Under the pieces are notes generated by a model. It had not been told where the DNA came from. It worked only from the letters and a program-made list of their open reading frames with translations, and did not search any database. The position numbers and the translations under genes were made by a program. Positions 1-7,311 of a DNA stretch of 64,000 nucleotides are shown here, one piece after another. How positions within the stretch are numbered: the first letter of the stretch is position 1; the number at the start of each line of letters is the position of its first letter. Source of the stretch: JAXLYE01 sp046351595 (lineage in GTDB: Bacteria > Myxococcota_A > Polyangia > Palsa-1104 > JAEUJZ01); assembly GCA_046351595.1 (NCBI GenBank), contig JAXLYE010000015.1, forward strand, positions 3,614-67,613, written 5' to 3'.

Positions 1-315
1 AGTGATCCACTGGTCGACTGCAAGTTCGACGAAATTGGTGCTGAGCAAGACTTGGCAGATGCCTTCGAGCAGCGCGGACAACTGCCACCGATTCGCGTTC
101 AGCGACGAGGAACTCTACTCGTCCCCATGGCCATCTGGGCTGCGAGATTGGCGAGGCAACAGTATGAATCCGAGCGATCTGGGGGGCTCCTGTCGCGTGT
201 TGGCGGCGGGTTCGGTAGGCGACTTGTGCTGGCCGATGAAGAGTTTCTGGGCAAGCTCAGCGGTGCGCAGAAGCGCGAGTTGGAGCGCAGGCTGATTGGG
301 ATTGAGAGACGGTGA
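1..315 (+). CDS. C-terminal fragment of an unknown protein (runs off left edge)
   Basis: The reading frame is open from base 1 to a TGA at 313-315 and encodes about 104 residues of a C-terminus. It is rich in Arg, Glu and Leu and ends in a probable helix (KLSGAQKRELERRL). I do not recognise a family. Base composition matches the lower-GC island. The gene is convergent with the POT transporter at 437, with a hairpin between them. It could be the tail of an element-encoded protein, but nothing in the visible part decides this. Confidence 0.4.
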   Translation, partial: SDPLVDCKFDEIGAEQDLADAFEQRGQLPPIRVQRRGTLLVPMAIWAARLARQQYESERSGGLLSRVGGGFGRRLVLADEEFLGKLSGAQKRELERRLIGIERR

Positions 316-365
316 CTCTTCCAGCTGGCTACATCGCCTCAACCGAATATCAGCGACGATTAAGC

Positions 366-406
366 ACGAAATCGTTACCAATCCTCTACCCAAGGAACGA
401 TTTCGT
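366..406. terminator. Hairpin between convergent genes
   Basis: ACGAAATCGTT at 366-376 and AACGATTTCGT at 396-406 form a perfect 11-bp stem with a 19-nt loop. The right arm also lies in a smaller palindrome, GGAACGA-TT-TCGTTCC, at 394-409. It stands between the stop at 315 and the convergent stop at 437, where a bidirectional terminator would be expected. No long T tract follows on either strand, so it may instead protect transcript ends. Confidence 0.45.
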
Positions 407-436
407 TCCTTGCCGAACACCCTGGCGCTCCTAGCT

Positions 437-1621
437 TCACCACTCCACCCAACCCCCGATCGCATTCCCAATCGCGGTGGCGACAAACCAGTAGCTCATC
501 CAGCGACCGCGATGATCGATGGGGGCGATGCGCGCGATCTCAGCGGGGGCAAGCGCGACGACGAGGATTTCTCCGATGGCAAGGAGTGTGAAACAGGACA
601 TCACCCACGCGGGGCTGACTGTGTGGTGGACTCGCGCTTGGTAGACCGCGCCACAGATCGGAACGAACGCTAGCGCCGTGATGATCATTCCGACCGCGAG
701 CTTTTGCATGGTTGTGGGCTCTCTGTTTCGTCCTCGCAGAATGGCAAACACCGTCGCTAAAACTGGCGACGTAAGCAGTACCATCGCGCTGGGACCAGCG
801 CCAAACCACGCAACCGGAATGATGTACGGACCCACGTTTCGATCGACATGATCGCGAACAAACAAGAGCAGCGTGCTGTGACTTTGCACAAATCCTGCAG
901 CGAACAGTGCGCCCGCGAGCAGCAGGAGCAGAAGACGCAGACCTCGTTTTGTCGTCGCTGGGTGTTGCACTTGATGGCCTGGTCCTGCTTGTGTCCGATC
1001 CAATGTTACGGTGCGCAGCAACCACAGCGAAGCAAGACACAGCGCTGCACACAGCAGCATGCACAGAAGCAAGGGTTGGTAGTTGGGACCAGACGGAAGC
1101 AGTCCCGCTGCCATGGGTGCAAGCAGAGCCGCGACATTGACCAGGATGTAAATCGTCGAGAACAGCCGATTCTGTTGCACTTCGCTTGATACGTCCAGAC
1201 AACCCAGCAGGGTCTGGGTTCCGGCTTTGAAAAGCCCGGTTCCCACTGCAATCAGCACAAGTGCGAGCGGAACAAGCTGCACGATCTGAAGCATCAGAAA
1301 CCCAGTCGTCTGCACCATCATCCCGAGCAACGTCGTGCGAATCGGACCCAGAACCCCGTCGCAGAGTCGGCCCCCGACCAGTGGCATCAGGTAACAGCCA
1401 GAGATGAAGAGTCCGTAGACTTTCACTGCGAGGTTTTCTTCGTAGCCGCAGCGCTCGTTCAGGAACAGAACCAGGACAGAGATCAACAGGAAGAAGCAGA
1501 ATCGTTCGCAGAAGACCGCCGCGCAGAGTGTCCAGAGGACCTGCCGCACCGTCGAATCTGGTTGTGATTTCTGGGGTTTGGGGTCCGGTTCCGTGTCGTG
1601 CTCTCTGGGTTCCGTAGGCAT
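437..1621 (-). CDS. POT/PTR2-family proton-coupled oligopeptide transporter
   Basis: A 394-residue polytopic membrane protein. The N-terminal part (FCERFCFFLLISVLVLFLNE, about residues 37-56) resembles the first helix of POT symporters, with an E-R pair where the family has ExxER. Later segments such as GLFKAGTQTLLG and the C-terminal APAEIARIAP fit the same family. It is shorter than most bacterial members (about 450-500 residues). Family members import di- or tripeptides with protons across the inner membrane. The start has GGAGA five bases upstream. It is divergent from the XRE-EgtD gene with a palindrome between them, suggesting shared control. The substrate is unknown; given the neighbour, a histidine- or peptide-derived metabolite is possible. 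Confidence 0.7.
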   Translation of the reverse strand: MPTEPREHDTEPDPKPQKSQPDSTVRQVLWTLCAAVFCERFCFFLLISVLVLFLNERCGYEENLAVKVYGLFISGCYLMPLVGGRLCDGVLGPIRTTLLGMMVQTTGFLMLQIVQLVPLALVLIAVGTGLFKAGTQTLLGCLDVSSEVQQNRLFSTIYILVNVAALLAPMAAGLLPSGPNYQPLLLCMLLCAALCLASLWLLRTVTLDRTQAGPGHQVQHPATTKRGLRLLLLLLAGALFAAGFVQSHSTLLLFVRDHVDRNVGPYIIPVAWFGAGPSAMVLLTSPVLATVFAILRGRNREPTTMQKLAVGMIITALAFVPICGAVYQARVHHTVSPAWVMSCFTLLAIGEILVVALAPAEIARIAPIDHRGRWMSYWFVATAIGNAIGGWVEW

Positions 1622-1732
1622 GAGTTCTCCGTTTCCGCACGCAGTGACCGCTGCGGATTTTCTCTGGCTGTGCTCGCTTTTTCTGGATTGCAGTCTGCGT
1701 TTCCGTGTGCTCTAACGTCGAGGTGATCGAAC

Positions 1733-1749
1733 TGTCATGAATCATGACA
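1733..1749. promoter_or_regulatory. Perfect 17-bp palindrome, candidate operator
   Basis: TGTCATGA-A-TCATGACA: two 8-bp half-sites with perfect complementarity around one central base. It lies in the divergent gap between the POT transporter (start 1621) and the XRE-EgtD fusion (start 1784), 35 bp from the latter start. XRE-type HTH proteins bind such sites as dimers, so an operator for the adjacent fusion protein is the simplest reading. GACAAT at 1746-1751 could serve as a weak -10 for the rightward gene and would overlap the palindrome. Confidence 0.6.
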
Positions 1750-1783
1750 ATTTCTCACTCTGCCACGAGTGCCAGGAGCAAAC

Positions 1784-3271
1784 ATGGAGAGCCCATCCGT
1801 CGAGTCCGGTGAGTTTCCATCACTGTACGCATGTGACACAGATGAGCCCGCTGCGTATCACGCGGCGCTTTTTCATCTTCAGCAGGGGTTGCAAGCGCTG
1901 CGTGCGGTGTCACCAGGCCGAGCACCTCGGCAGCGTGCGGTGTACGACGAGATCATTGCGCTTCAGCAGCAGGTGCTTTCGCTGCTCCACATTCACTTCG
2001 CTCCCGACGAGCCGACAGATGGGCACGCGACTTTCGGAGAACGTCTGCGACACCATCGCAAGGAGGCACAGCTTACGCAGGAAGAGTTGTCACAGCTTTC
2101 GGGACTGTCCCCGAGCCTGATCCGCAAAGTCGAGCAGGGAGTCACAACTCCGACGAGGTCGACTCTCCTAACGCTGTGCTCAGTGCCAGAGCTAAAGCTG
2201 GTGCCTTCATCACTTGGGATTCACGACTCATCACGCCAAGGTGGTGCTCGTGTCGCGCCGAACTGGTATGTGCCACCGGGATTTGACTCGGTGCAGATGA
2301 TTCACGAGCTGGGACAGCAGCTCAACGGCACTGGCGGAAACATCGAGCAGACACATGTCTATCTCGACCACAAAAGTGCGCTTGATTGGATTGCACTCTG
2401 CAACTCGGGATATGTTGCGGCGGCCCGTGAGGCGACACCCCTCGCAGCGGCAGCGCAGCGTATCCGAGAGCTAACAGGAGCGGTCGGCCTCGACCTAATC
2501 GCACTTGGACCCGGGGACGGGAAAACGGAAGTCCGTCTCGTGCAGCGACTCCTTGAACATTACCAGCAGCCAAGCATTCGGTTCTATCTCGTGGACGCGA
2601 GCCAACCGCTGCTCGGACGCGCGTTCAGGCACGCCATGGATACGCTGGATGAACAACCTGGGCTGTTCGTCTGTGCGATTCAGGGAAACTTTCATCATCT
2701 CGCGCGCTACACGCAGCTCCACTACTCGCCTGCGCGATCTCACCGACGGCGAGTCTACACGCTTCTGGGCGGCACGATCGGCAATTTGGAAAATGAACCA
2801 CAGTTCTTCCGCCATGCGATGGTAGCTGCGGCCCCTGGTGATCTCCTTGTTCTCGATTTCACCCTTGCTGCGACGGACTCCAATCAGGATAAGGAGATCT
2901 ACCGGAGCGATCCCGCGCTGTCTCATCCGATCCCCCCTATGCACGAGCGCTGGCTGAAGGGTCCGCTGGCTCGTTACTGCGTCGGGATGACCGATGCGAA
3001 GTTCAGCTATGAACTGGACACCGACCGTCCGATACAAGGCAGTTACGGACTCCAGTTCATCGCGGAAGTACGCAGCATGGGAGGCGACATTCGTCGATTC
3101 TGCATGTGGGAGGTGCGACGGTACGGCATTCCACAGCTACTGAGTAGTCTGCGCAATGTCGGATGGGAATCCGTTGGCAACTTCCAGTACGGCCAAAGGG
3201 AATCTGGCCGTCCGTCGGCGCTGGTAGTCTTGCAAAAGCGACATGATGGGAGGATGAGTCTGCGGTCATGA
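1784..3271 (+). CDS. XRE-type HTH domain fused to EgtD-like SAM methyltransferase
   Basis: A 495-residue protein. Residues 1-80 are helical and unassigned. About 83-140 form an XRE HTH (FGERLRHHRKEAQLTQEELS, then SGLSPSLIRKVEQG). About 225-490 match the PF10017/EgtD family of histidine-specific SAM methyltransferases, with a SAM loop LIALGPGDGKTE, an acidic strand end FYLVDAS and the family signature LLGGTIGNLE. EgtD proper trimethylates the histidine amino group in ergothioneine synthesis; whether this one does so is unknown, and no EgtB/C/E genes are nearby. I chose the ATG at 1784 because AGGAG lies five bases upstream; a GTG at 1769 in frame lacks this. The fused DNA-binding domain and the palindrome upstream suggest an enzyme that regulates its own locus. 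Confidence 0.75.
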   Translation: MESPSVESGEFPSLYACDTDEPAAYHAALFHLQQGLQALRAVSPGRAPRQRAVYDEIIALQQQVLSLLHIHFAPDEPTDGHATFGERLRHHRKEAQLTQEELSQLSGLSPSLIRKVEQGVTTPTRSTLLTLCSVPELKLVPSSLGIHDSSRQGGARVAPNWYVPPGFDSVQMIHELGQQLNGTGGNIEQTHVYLDHKSALDWIALCNSGYVAAAREATPLAAAAQRIRELTGAVGLDLIALGPGDGKTEVRLVQRLLEHYQQPSIRFYLVDASQPLLGRAFRHAMDTLDEQPGLFVCAIQGNFHHLARYTQLHYSPARSHRRRVYTLLGGTIGNLENEPQFFRHAMVAAAPGDLLVLDFTLAATDSNQDKEIYRSDPALSHPIPPMHERWLKGPLARYCVGMTDAKFSYELDTDRPIQGSYGLQFIAEVRSMGGDIRRFCMWEVRRYGIPQLLSSLRNVGWESVGNFQYGQRESGRPSALVVLQKRHDGRMSLRS

Positions 3272-3316
3272 GGAACGGCGACGACGGCACCGAGACTTGG
3301 TCTTTTTGCGCAGCGC

Positions 3317-4435
3317 TCACTGCCCTGGCTGCTGTTCCTCCTCACTACCGCCTAACGTAGACTGGATCAGCGCACTGACCGTCGCCGGATGCCAAATTCC
3401 ACCATCTCTCGTCTGATACCCTTCCATCGTGAGCCGTACACCGATTTCCTTCAGCGTCATTCCTTCCGCGCGTAGCTCGCTTGCTCGACGGGACATCGCG
3501 GCTCTGTCATGTCGAACAGAGTCAGTTAGGAGCTTCGCCACCTGCGCCGGATGCCACTTCCCACCTCGTTGTGGCGTCAGCTTCGCCTTCCGGAGACGCA
3601 CTCCTATCTGCGACAGACTGAACCCTTCCTTCCGCAACTCGACCGCCAGCGCCGTCGCTGCGTTAGGATCGAAACGTGATGGAACGTGCGGCCTATTCTT
3701 CCGCATCGTGTGCATTCCTTCGCGATGAAGGATGATGCAGATCCGATTCACTCTCCACGTTCCGTTTCGTCGCGCAGGAGTCTGTAGTGCATTCAACCGC
3801 TGCGCAATCTTCGCAAAGGAGAGTCCTTCTGCGCGCAGACTCTTGATCTTCTGGATGACTTCCTGTTCTTCAGGAATCGGTATCAGGAGCCTGCGTCCGT
3901 TTGCATCCACTTCGTCGCTGAGCGCGTATCCGTAAGGAGCGGGACCGAGCCGCACACCTTGTGACTTCATGTGCCGCAGTGCATCCCTCGTTCGTTCCGA
4001 AATCATCTCTCGTTCAAACTGCGCGTAGTTCGCCAGGTTCATCAGCACCATCCGTCCCGCTGCGGAGTGCGTGTTCGCCATGCCGCACAGGGACAGCAGG
4101 TGATAGCGCTCGTTCCCAAAGTAATCCTCGACGAGCGTGCAGACATCGCGCAGCGACCGCGACAACCTGTCCAGTTTCACCACGATCAGTGTGTTCGCCG
4201 TCCCGCGACGAAGCATCGCGAGGGCCGATTGCAGTCCGGGTCGTTCCAGAGTCCCCCCAGAGATCCCCTCATCGGCTTTTATGTCGATTAGTTTTATGCC
4301 GCTACATTTGCAGTATGCTCGCAGCTTATCGCGTTGTGCGTCGAGGCTGACACCCTCGGTGACTTGCTCCTGCGTACTTACGCGAACATAGCCCACCGCC
4401 ACCTTGGTTCCGTTTGTGCTCCGCTGTGTGTTCAT
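3317..4435 (-). CDS. Serine site-specific recombinase with three C-terminal DNA-binding repeats
   Basis: A 372-residue protein. Residues about 12-160 are a resolvase/invertase catalytic domain: GYVRVSTQEQ carries the nucleophilic Ser, and VKLDRLSRSLRD is the DRLxR motif. After a Recombinase-type segment (RLGPAPYGYAL) come three related modules of about 45-55 residues, each with an (RA/RK)EG-(L/F/M)-(S/T)-x-x-x-I-x-x-R-L core followed by a GxW segment. Large serine integrases are usually longer (450-700), so this is a compact form. It is convergent with the XRE-EgtD gene and sits at the right edge of the low-GC island with its start facing the junction, as expected for the enzyme that moves the island. 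Confidence 0.85.
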   Translation of the reverse strand: MNTQRSTNGTKVAVGYVRVSTQEQVTEGVSLDAQRDKLRAYCKCSGIKLIDIKADEGISGGTLERPGLQSALAMLRRGTANTLIVVKLDRLSRSLRDVCTLVEDYFGNERYHLLSLCGMANTHSAAGRMVLMNLANYAQFEREMISERTRDALRHMKSQGVRLGPAPYGYALSDEVDANGRRLLIPIPEEQEVIQKIKSLRAEGLSFAKIAQRLNALQTPARRNGTWRVNRICIILHREGMHTMRKNRPHVPSRFDPNAATALAVELRKEGFSLSQIGVRLRKAKLTPQRGGKWHPAQVAKLLTDSVRHDRAAMSRRASELRAEGMTLKEIGVRLTMEGYQTRDGGIWHPATVSALIQSTLGGSEEEQQPGQ

Positions 4436-4449
4436 GCGAAGTGGAATAA

Positions 4450-4857
4450 CGACTTGGAAGGGACATGAACGGCGACGGCGCGCTCGACCTGCTCGTGGGC
4501 AGCTCGACCCGCGCCAGCATGTCGCTGCACCTCGGTCGCGGCGACGGCACGTTCCAGCCCGCCGATGCGCGCGCGGTCACCCCGGCCTACCCCACCCACC
4601 AGCTGGCCGTCGGCGACGTCAACGGCGACGCCGCGCTCGACGTGGTGACGTGCGACGGCTCGAGCAACCCGCTGCTCGTCCACCTGGGCAAGGGCAGCGG
4701 CAGCTTCTTCCCGGCGCGCTCCTTCGCCGCCGGCACCAACCTGTTCTCGATCGTGCTCGAAGACTTCAACGCCGACGGCCGGCTCGACGTCGCCGTGAGC
4801 AACACCGCGGTCCCCAGCCAGATCACGGTGCTGCTCAACACGACCGCCGCGCCCTGA
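4450..4857 (+). pseudogene. FG-GAP/VCBS repeat protein, 5'-truncated remnant
   Basis: The frame encodes FG-GAP/VCBS repeats with typical calcium-binding loops: D-M-NGDGALD at the left edge, DVNGDAALD, and DFNADGRLD, spaced by about 45 residues. An Asp codon lies directly before the ATG at 4465 and belongs to the first loop, so translation must once have entered from upstream; a stop at 4447-4449 now closes the frame within the island junction. GC content here is that of the host chromosome. FG-GAP proteins are usually exported beta-propellers of several hundred residues; only about 130 remain, with no signal peptide. Interruption by the island is the likely cause. The ATG at 4465 could still be used, but a functional product is doubtful. 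Confidence 0.7.
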
Positions 4858-5061
4858 GCCCGCGCGGAGCGCGCCGAGCCGCGCCGACGCTGGCCCTCCT
4901 TCCAAACCACGCAAGAGAAGGCCCGTGCCTCAGGACCACGGCGCGGTGCCCGTGCGCCCGGCCTGCGGCGTCCGGTCGAGGTCTGCGTCGGTCCGCGAGG
5001 CTTGGTCCGGCCTTCAAGACATCAAGCCCGACGGCTGGGTCGAAACAGGTAAAAACCACGA

Positions 5062-5089
5062 AAATTGGTCATTAAATTGGTAAAATTAG
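5062..5089. repeat. AT-rich AAATTGGT repeats upstream of integrase 1
   Basis: AAATTGGT occurs at 5062-5069 and 5074-5081 (exactly 12 bp apart), followed by AAATTAG at 5083-5089, in a short AT-rich patch within very GC-rich DNA. The same octamer (as ACCAATTT) lies at 42422-42429 beyond the 3' end of integrase 2, and related AAATTGG/AAATTCG motifs precede integrase 2. These may be recombinase recognition or attachment sequences. Confidence 0.45.
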
Positions 5090-5099
5090 ACAGATTCTC

Positions 5100-5402
5100 A
5101 TGACCAAGGCAGACCGCGCCGCCATCGCAGAGCTCGTCCGAGAGGTCGTTCGTGCCGAGCTGCGCGCGGTCGGCCTGGTCCCCGCGGCAGCGGGGCCCGC
5201 GGACAGAGATGCGGGGGAAGGCGTGGGTGCTACGTGGTCCCGATCCGAATCGAAGGACCCTACCGCCACCGCGACAAGTGGCGATGTCGACTGGTACTCG
5301 CTGGGCGCCGCATGTGGTGCCGACCTGGCGCGCCGAGCCCGGATGCCGCCCGCCAGATCGCGGAAGGCGCAGCGCGCGCCGCGGCGCACGGCGGCGGACT
5401 GA
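5100..5402 (+). CDS. Possible small leader protein overlapping integrase 1
   Basis: An ATG at 5100 opens a 100-codon frame. The first 25 or so residues (TKADRAAIAELVREVVRAEL) look like a real amphipathic helix, as found in small proteins preceding integrase genes. The second half overlaps the integrase in another frame and has the same shadow reading as the corresponding stretch in integrase 2, so it is not under independent selection. No clear ribosome binding site precedes it. It could be a short excisionase-like or leader peptide, or the ancestral N-terminus of the integrase split off by a frameshift. Weak call. Confidence 0.25.
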   Translation: MTKADRAAIAELVREVVRAELRAVGLVPAAAGPADRDAGEGVGATWSRSESKDPTATATSGDVDWYSLGAACGADLARRARMPPARSRKAQRAPRRTAAD

Positions 5403-6313
5403 CGGTCCGCGCGGCCGGCGCGCTGTACCTCCAGCGCCTGCGCGAGGGCGGCGCCAAGGACCTCACGCTGCGCCACCGCGACCGCGACCTGCGGCGGTTC
5501 TTCGCCGACGCGATGGACGAGGCGCTGGGCCGGATGACCTCGTCGCGGTGCGCCGCGCTGTACGAGCAGCTCCGCGCGCGGCCGAGCGAGCGCACCGGGC
5601 GCACCGCCAGCGTCGCCACGCACCAGACCTACCTGAAGACCGCGCGCCGCTTCATGGCGTTCTGCGCCGAGGAGAAGTGGCTCCAGGCGAACCCGCTGGC
5701 CGCGATCCGCGCCGTCGGTCGCAAGCGCAAGGGCAAGGTGCAGCTGCGCATCGACGAGGCGCGCGCCTTCTACGCGACCTGCCTGGCCCACGCCCAAGAG
5801 GGGGATGACGGGGCCGCGGCGGCGCTGGTCGGGCTGCTGATGGCGTTCCGCCCGGGTGAGATCGACAGCCGCACCGCGCGCGATCTCGACGACGGCGGGG
5901 CGATCCTGTGGGTCGACGACACCGACGCCTTCGACAAGAAGACCGACGGCAGCCGCCGCCCGGTGCAGGTCCCGCAGGTGCTGCGCCCGATCCTGCGCGA
6001 GCTCGCGCGCGACAAGGTCGGCGCCGCGCTGCTGTGGCCCGCGCGCGACGGCAGGCGGCACCGCCACGGCTGGGTCAACCGGCAGGTCGAGCGGCTGTGC
6101 CGGCTCGCGCGCGTGCCGCGGGTCTGCGCGCACTCGCTGCGCGGGCTGCAGGCCACCACCGCGCTGCACGCCGGCGCGACGCCGGAGCTGGTGGCGTCGG
6201 TGCTGGGTCACGGCTCGGTCGAGGTGACGCTGGCGCACTATGCGGCGCGCGGCTCTGCCCAGGCCGGCGACCAGGTGGCGCGCGTGCGGCTGCTGCAGAA
6301 GCGAGGCCGGTAG
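5234..6313 (+). CDS. Tyrosine recombinase/integrase (paralogue 1)
   Basis: A 359-residue phage-type integrase. About residues 1-45 are a small N-terminal domain (RIEGPYRHRDKWRCRLVLAG), 50-150 a SAM-like core-binding domain, and 160-350 the catalytic domain. Active-site residues visible: Arg in AFRPGEID, His and Arg in HSLRGLQATT, His in LGHGSVE, and the nucleophile Tyr in LAHYAARG. Such enzymes cut and rejoin DNA through a 3'-phosphotyrosine. The start is a GTG with a GGGGAAGG purine run about 12 bases upstream; homology to integrase 2 (42522-43613) begins here. The two are near-identical over long stretches and lie in opposite orientation 36 kb apart. The next gene starts without a normal start codon, suggesting insertion just upstream of the chemosensory operon. 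Confidence 0.85.
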   Translation: MVPIRIEGPYRHRDKWRCRLVLAGRRMWCRPGAPSPDAARQIAEGAARAAAHGGGLTVRAAGALYLQRLREGGAKDLTLRHRDRDLRRFFADAMDEALGRMTSSRCAALYEQLRARPSERTGRTASVATHQTYLKTARRFMAFCAEEKWLQANPLAAIRAVGRKRKGKVQLRIDEARAFYATCLAHAQEGDDGAAAALVGLLMAFRPGEIDSRTARDLDDGGAILWVDDTDAFDKKTDGSRRPVQVPQVLRPILRELARDKVGAALLWPARDGRRHRHGWVNRQVERLCRLARVPRVCAHSLRGLQATTALHAGATPELVASVLGHGSVEVTLAHYAARGSAQAGDQVARVRLLQKRGR

Positions 6314-6315
6314 CG

Positions 6316-6339
6316 TGTCCCCACGCCTGTCCCCGCGCC
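6316..6339. repeat. 12-bp tandem repeat just after integrase 1
   Basis: TGTCCCCACGCC (6316-6327) is followed directly by TGTCCCCGCGCC (6328-6339), starting two bases after the integrase stop. The paralogous integrase 2 is followed at the same distance by three 12-bp units with the same TGTCCC/TGTTCC core. The shared position and period argue for a recombinase binding or attachment site. Confidence 0.5.
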
Positions 6340-6396
6340 GCGGCGGACCCGGCCCCTGGCCCGCGCTCCGTCGCTGAGGCTCGCGCGCAGCGGCGC

Positions 6397-6756
6397 CTGG
6401 CGGTCCTGCTGGTTGATGACACGAAAACGATCCGCGCCATGGAGCGCGCGCTGCTCGGTCCGAGCTTTGACTACCTCGAGGCCGAGGACGGGGCGCAGGC
6501 GCTGCAGCGGGTGGCCGAGCGGCGCCCGGATCTCATCCTGATGGACATCACCATGCCGGTCCTCGACGGGGTGAGGGCGCTCGGCGCGCTCAAGCAGGAC
6601 GACCGGACGCGCACCATCCCGGTGATCATGGTGACCTCGGAGCTCGACGAGCCGACGCGCTCGCGCTGCGAGCAGCTCGGCTGCGACGGCTTCGTCGTCA
6701 AGCCGATCCGCTGGCAGGCGCTGCTCGCGGCGGTGCAGCGGTGGCTGCCCGGCTAG
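6397..6756 (+). CDS. CheY-like response regulator receiver (start codon unclear)
   Basis: A stand-alone receiver domain of about 119 residues: acidic pair in VLLVDDTKTI, phospho-acceptor Asp in LILMDITMPVLDG, Thr/Ser in MVTSELD, and Lys in FVVKPIRW. It is the first gene of the chemosensory operon and probably carries signal output from CheA. No ATG, GTG or TTG exists in frame between the integrase stop and the DD motif; the frame runs back into the integrase as a shadow. The coordinate given uses a CTG at 6397. An ATG at 6439 would remove the acidic pair. Either CTG is used or the native start was lost when integrase 1 inserted. Confidence 0.7.
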   Translation: MAVLLVDDTKTIRAMERALLGPSFDYLEAEDGAQALQRVAERRPDLILMDITMPVLDGVRALGALKQDDRTRTIPVIMVTSELDEPTRSRCEQLGCDGFVVKPIRWQALLAAVQRWLPG

Positions 6757-6804
6757 CCGGCGGCGCCGACCTGGGCAACTCGAGCGGGCGCGGGACATGA
6801 ACCG

Positions 6805-7311
6805 ATGAACCAGCCGAGCCTCATCCTGCGCTGCGGCGGCCAGAGCGTGGCGCTGTCGCTCGAAACCGTGGTCGAGGTGACGCGCATGGTGGCACCGGCG
6901 GCGGCGCTGCCGCGGGCGCCGCGCTACTGCCTGGGCGCCGTCGACTACCACGGCCGGCTCGTGCCGCTGCTCGATCTCGGGGCGCGGCTCGGGCGGTGCG
7001 CGCCGCGCTCGGTGCTCGAGCTGGCCGACGGCCGGCTGGTGTTCGTGCGCGCGCCGGCGGGCCTGCTCGCGCTGGCGGTGGACGAGGTGCCCGAGCTCAG
7101 CGACCGGCCGCTCGAGCTGCTCGGTGCGGTCGAGCCGACGCTGGTGGGCCTGCTGCTCGGCGTCGTGCGCTGGCGCGAGGGCGAGGCGGCGCCGGTGCTG
7201 CTGCCGGGGGCGCTTTTGCCGGTCGGTGCCGGCGCGCGGCTGCACAAGCTCGTGGCCGAGGTCGCGGCCTCCCCCGCCCGCTCCCCCGAGCGCGAGGGCT
7301 CCGAGCCATGA
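6805..7311 (+). CDS. CheW-like chemotaxis coupling protein 1
   Basis: A 168-residue CheW domain (two small SH3-like beta barrels) that bridges receptors and CheA. The conserved GAVDYHGRLVPLLDLGARLG segment (residues about 46-65) matches the CheW signature GxxxxRGxxxPxxDL. A C-terminal extension of about 25 residues is Ala/Pro-rich. It overlaps the following cheR-like gene by four bases (ATGA), indicating translational coupling. A second CheW gene lies 1.3 kb downstream, so the operon makes two couplers. Confidence 0.85.
   Translation: MNQPSLILRCGGQSVALSLETVVEVTRMVAPAAALPRAPRYCLGAVDYHGRLVPLLDLGARLGRCAPRSVLELADGRLVFVRAPAGLLALAVDEVPELSDRPLELLGAVEPTLVGLLLGVVRWREGEAAPVLLPGALLPVGAGARLHKLVAEVAASPARSPEREGSEP

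Larger units (their letters stand above)
1..4455. mobile_element. Lower-GC genomic island, right end with serine recombinase
   Basis: The first 4.45 kb has visibly lower GC and more mixed third codon positions than the rest of the window. The change is abrupt at about 4.45 kb, immediately behind the start codon of a minus-strand serine recombinase. Right of it the sequence enters the middle of an FG-GAP repeat coding frame, so the island interrupts that gene. The left end lies outside the window. A recombinase at one extremity reading inward is the usual layout of elements mobilised by large serine recombinases. That the island is mobile is inference; the exact junction (about 4450-4462) is not proven because the other end is not visible. 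Confidence 0.65.

Noticed and set aside
5908..6396. Extension of the receiver gene into the integrase
   Set aside because: The extra residues are Arg/Ala/Pro shadow sequence from the integrase frame; no receiver has such an N-terminus.
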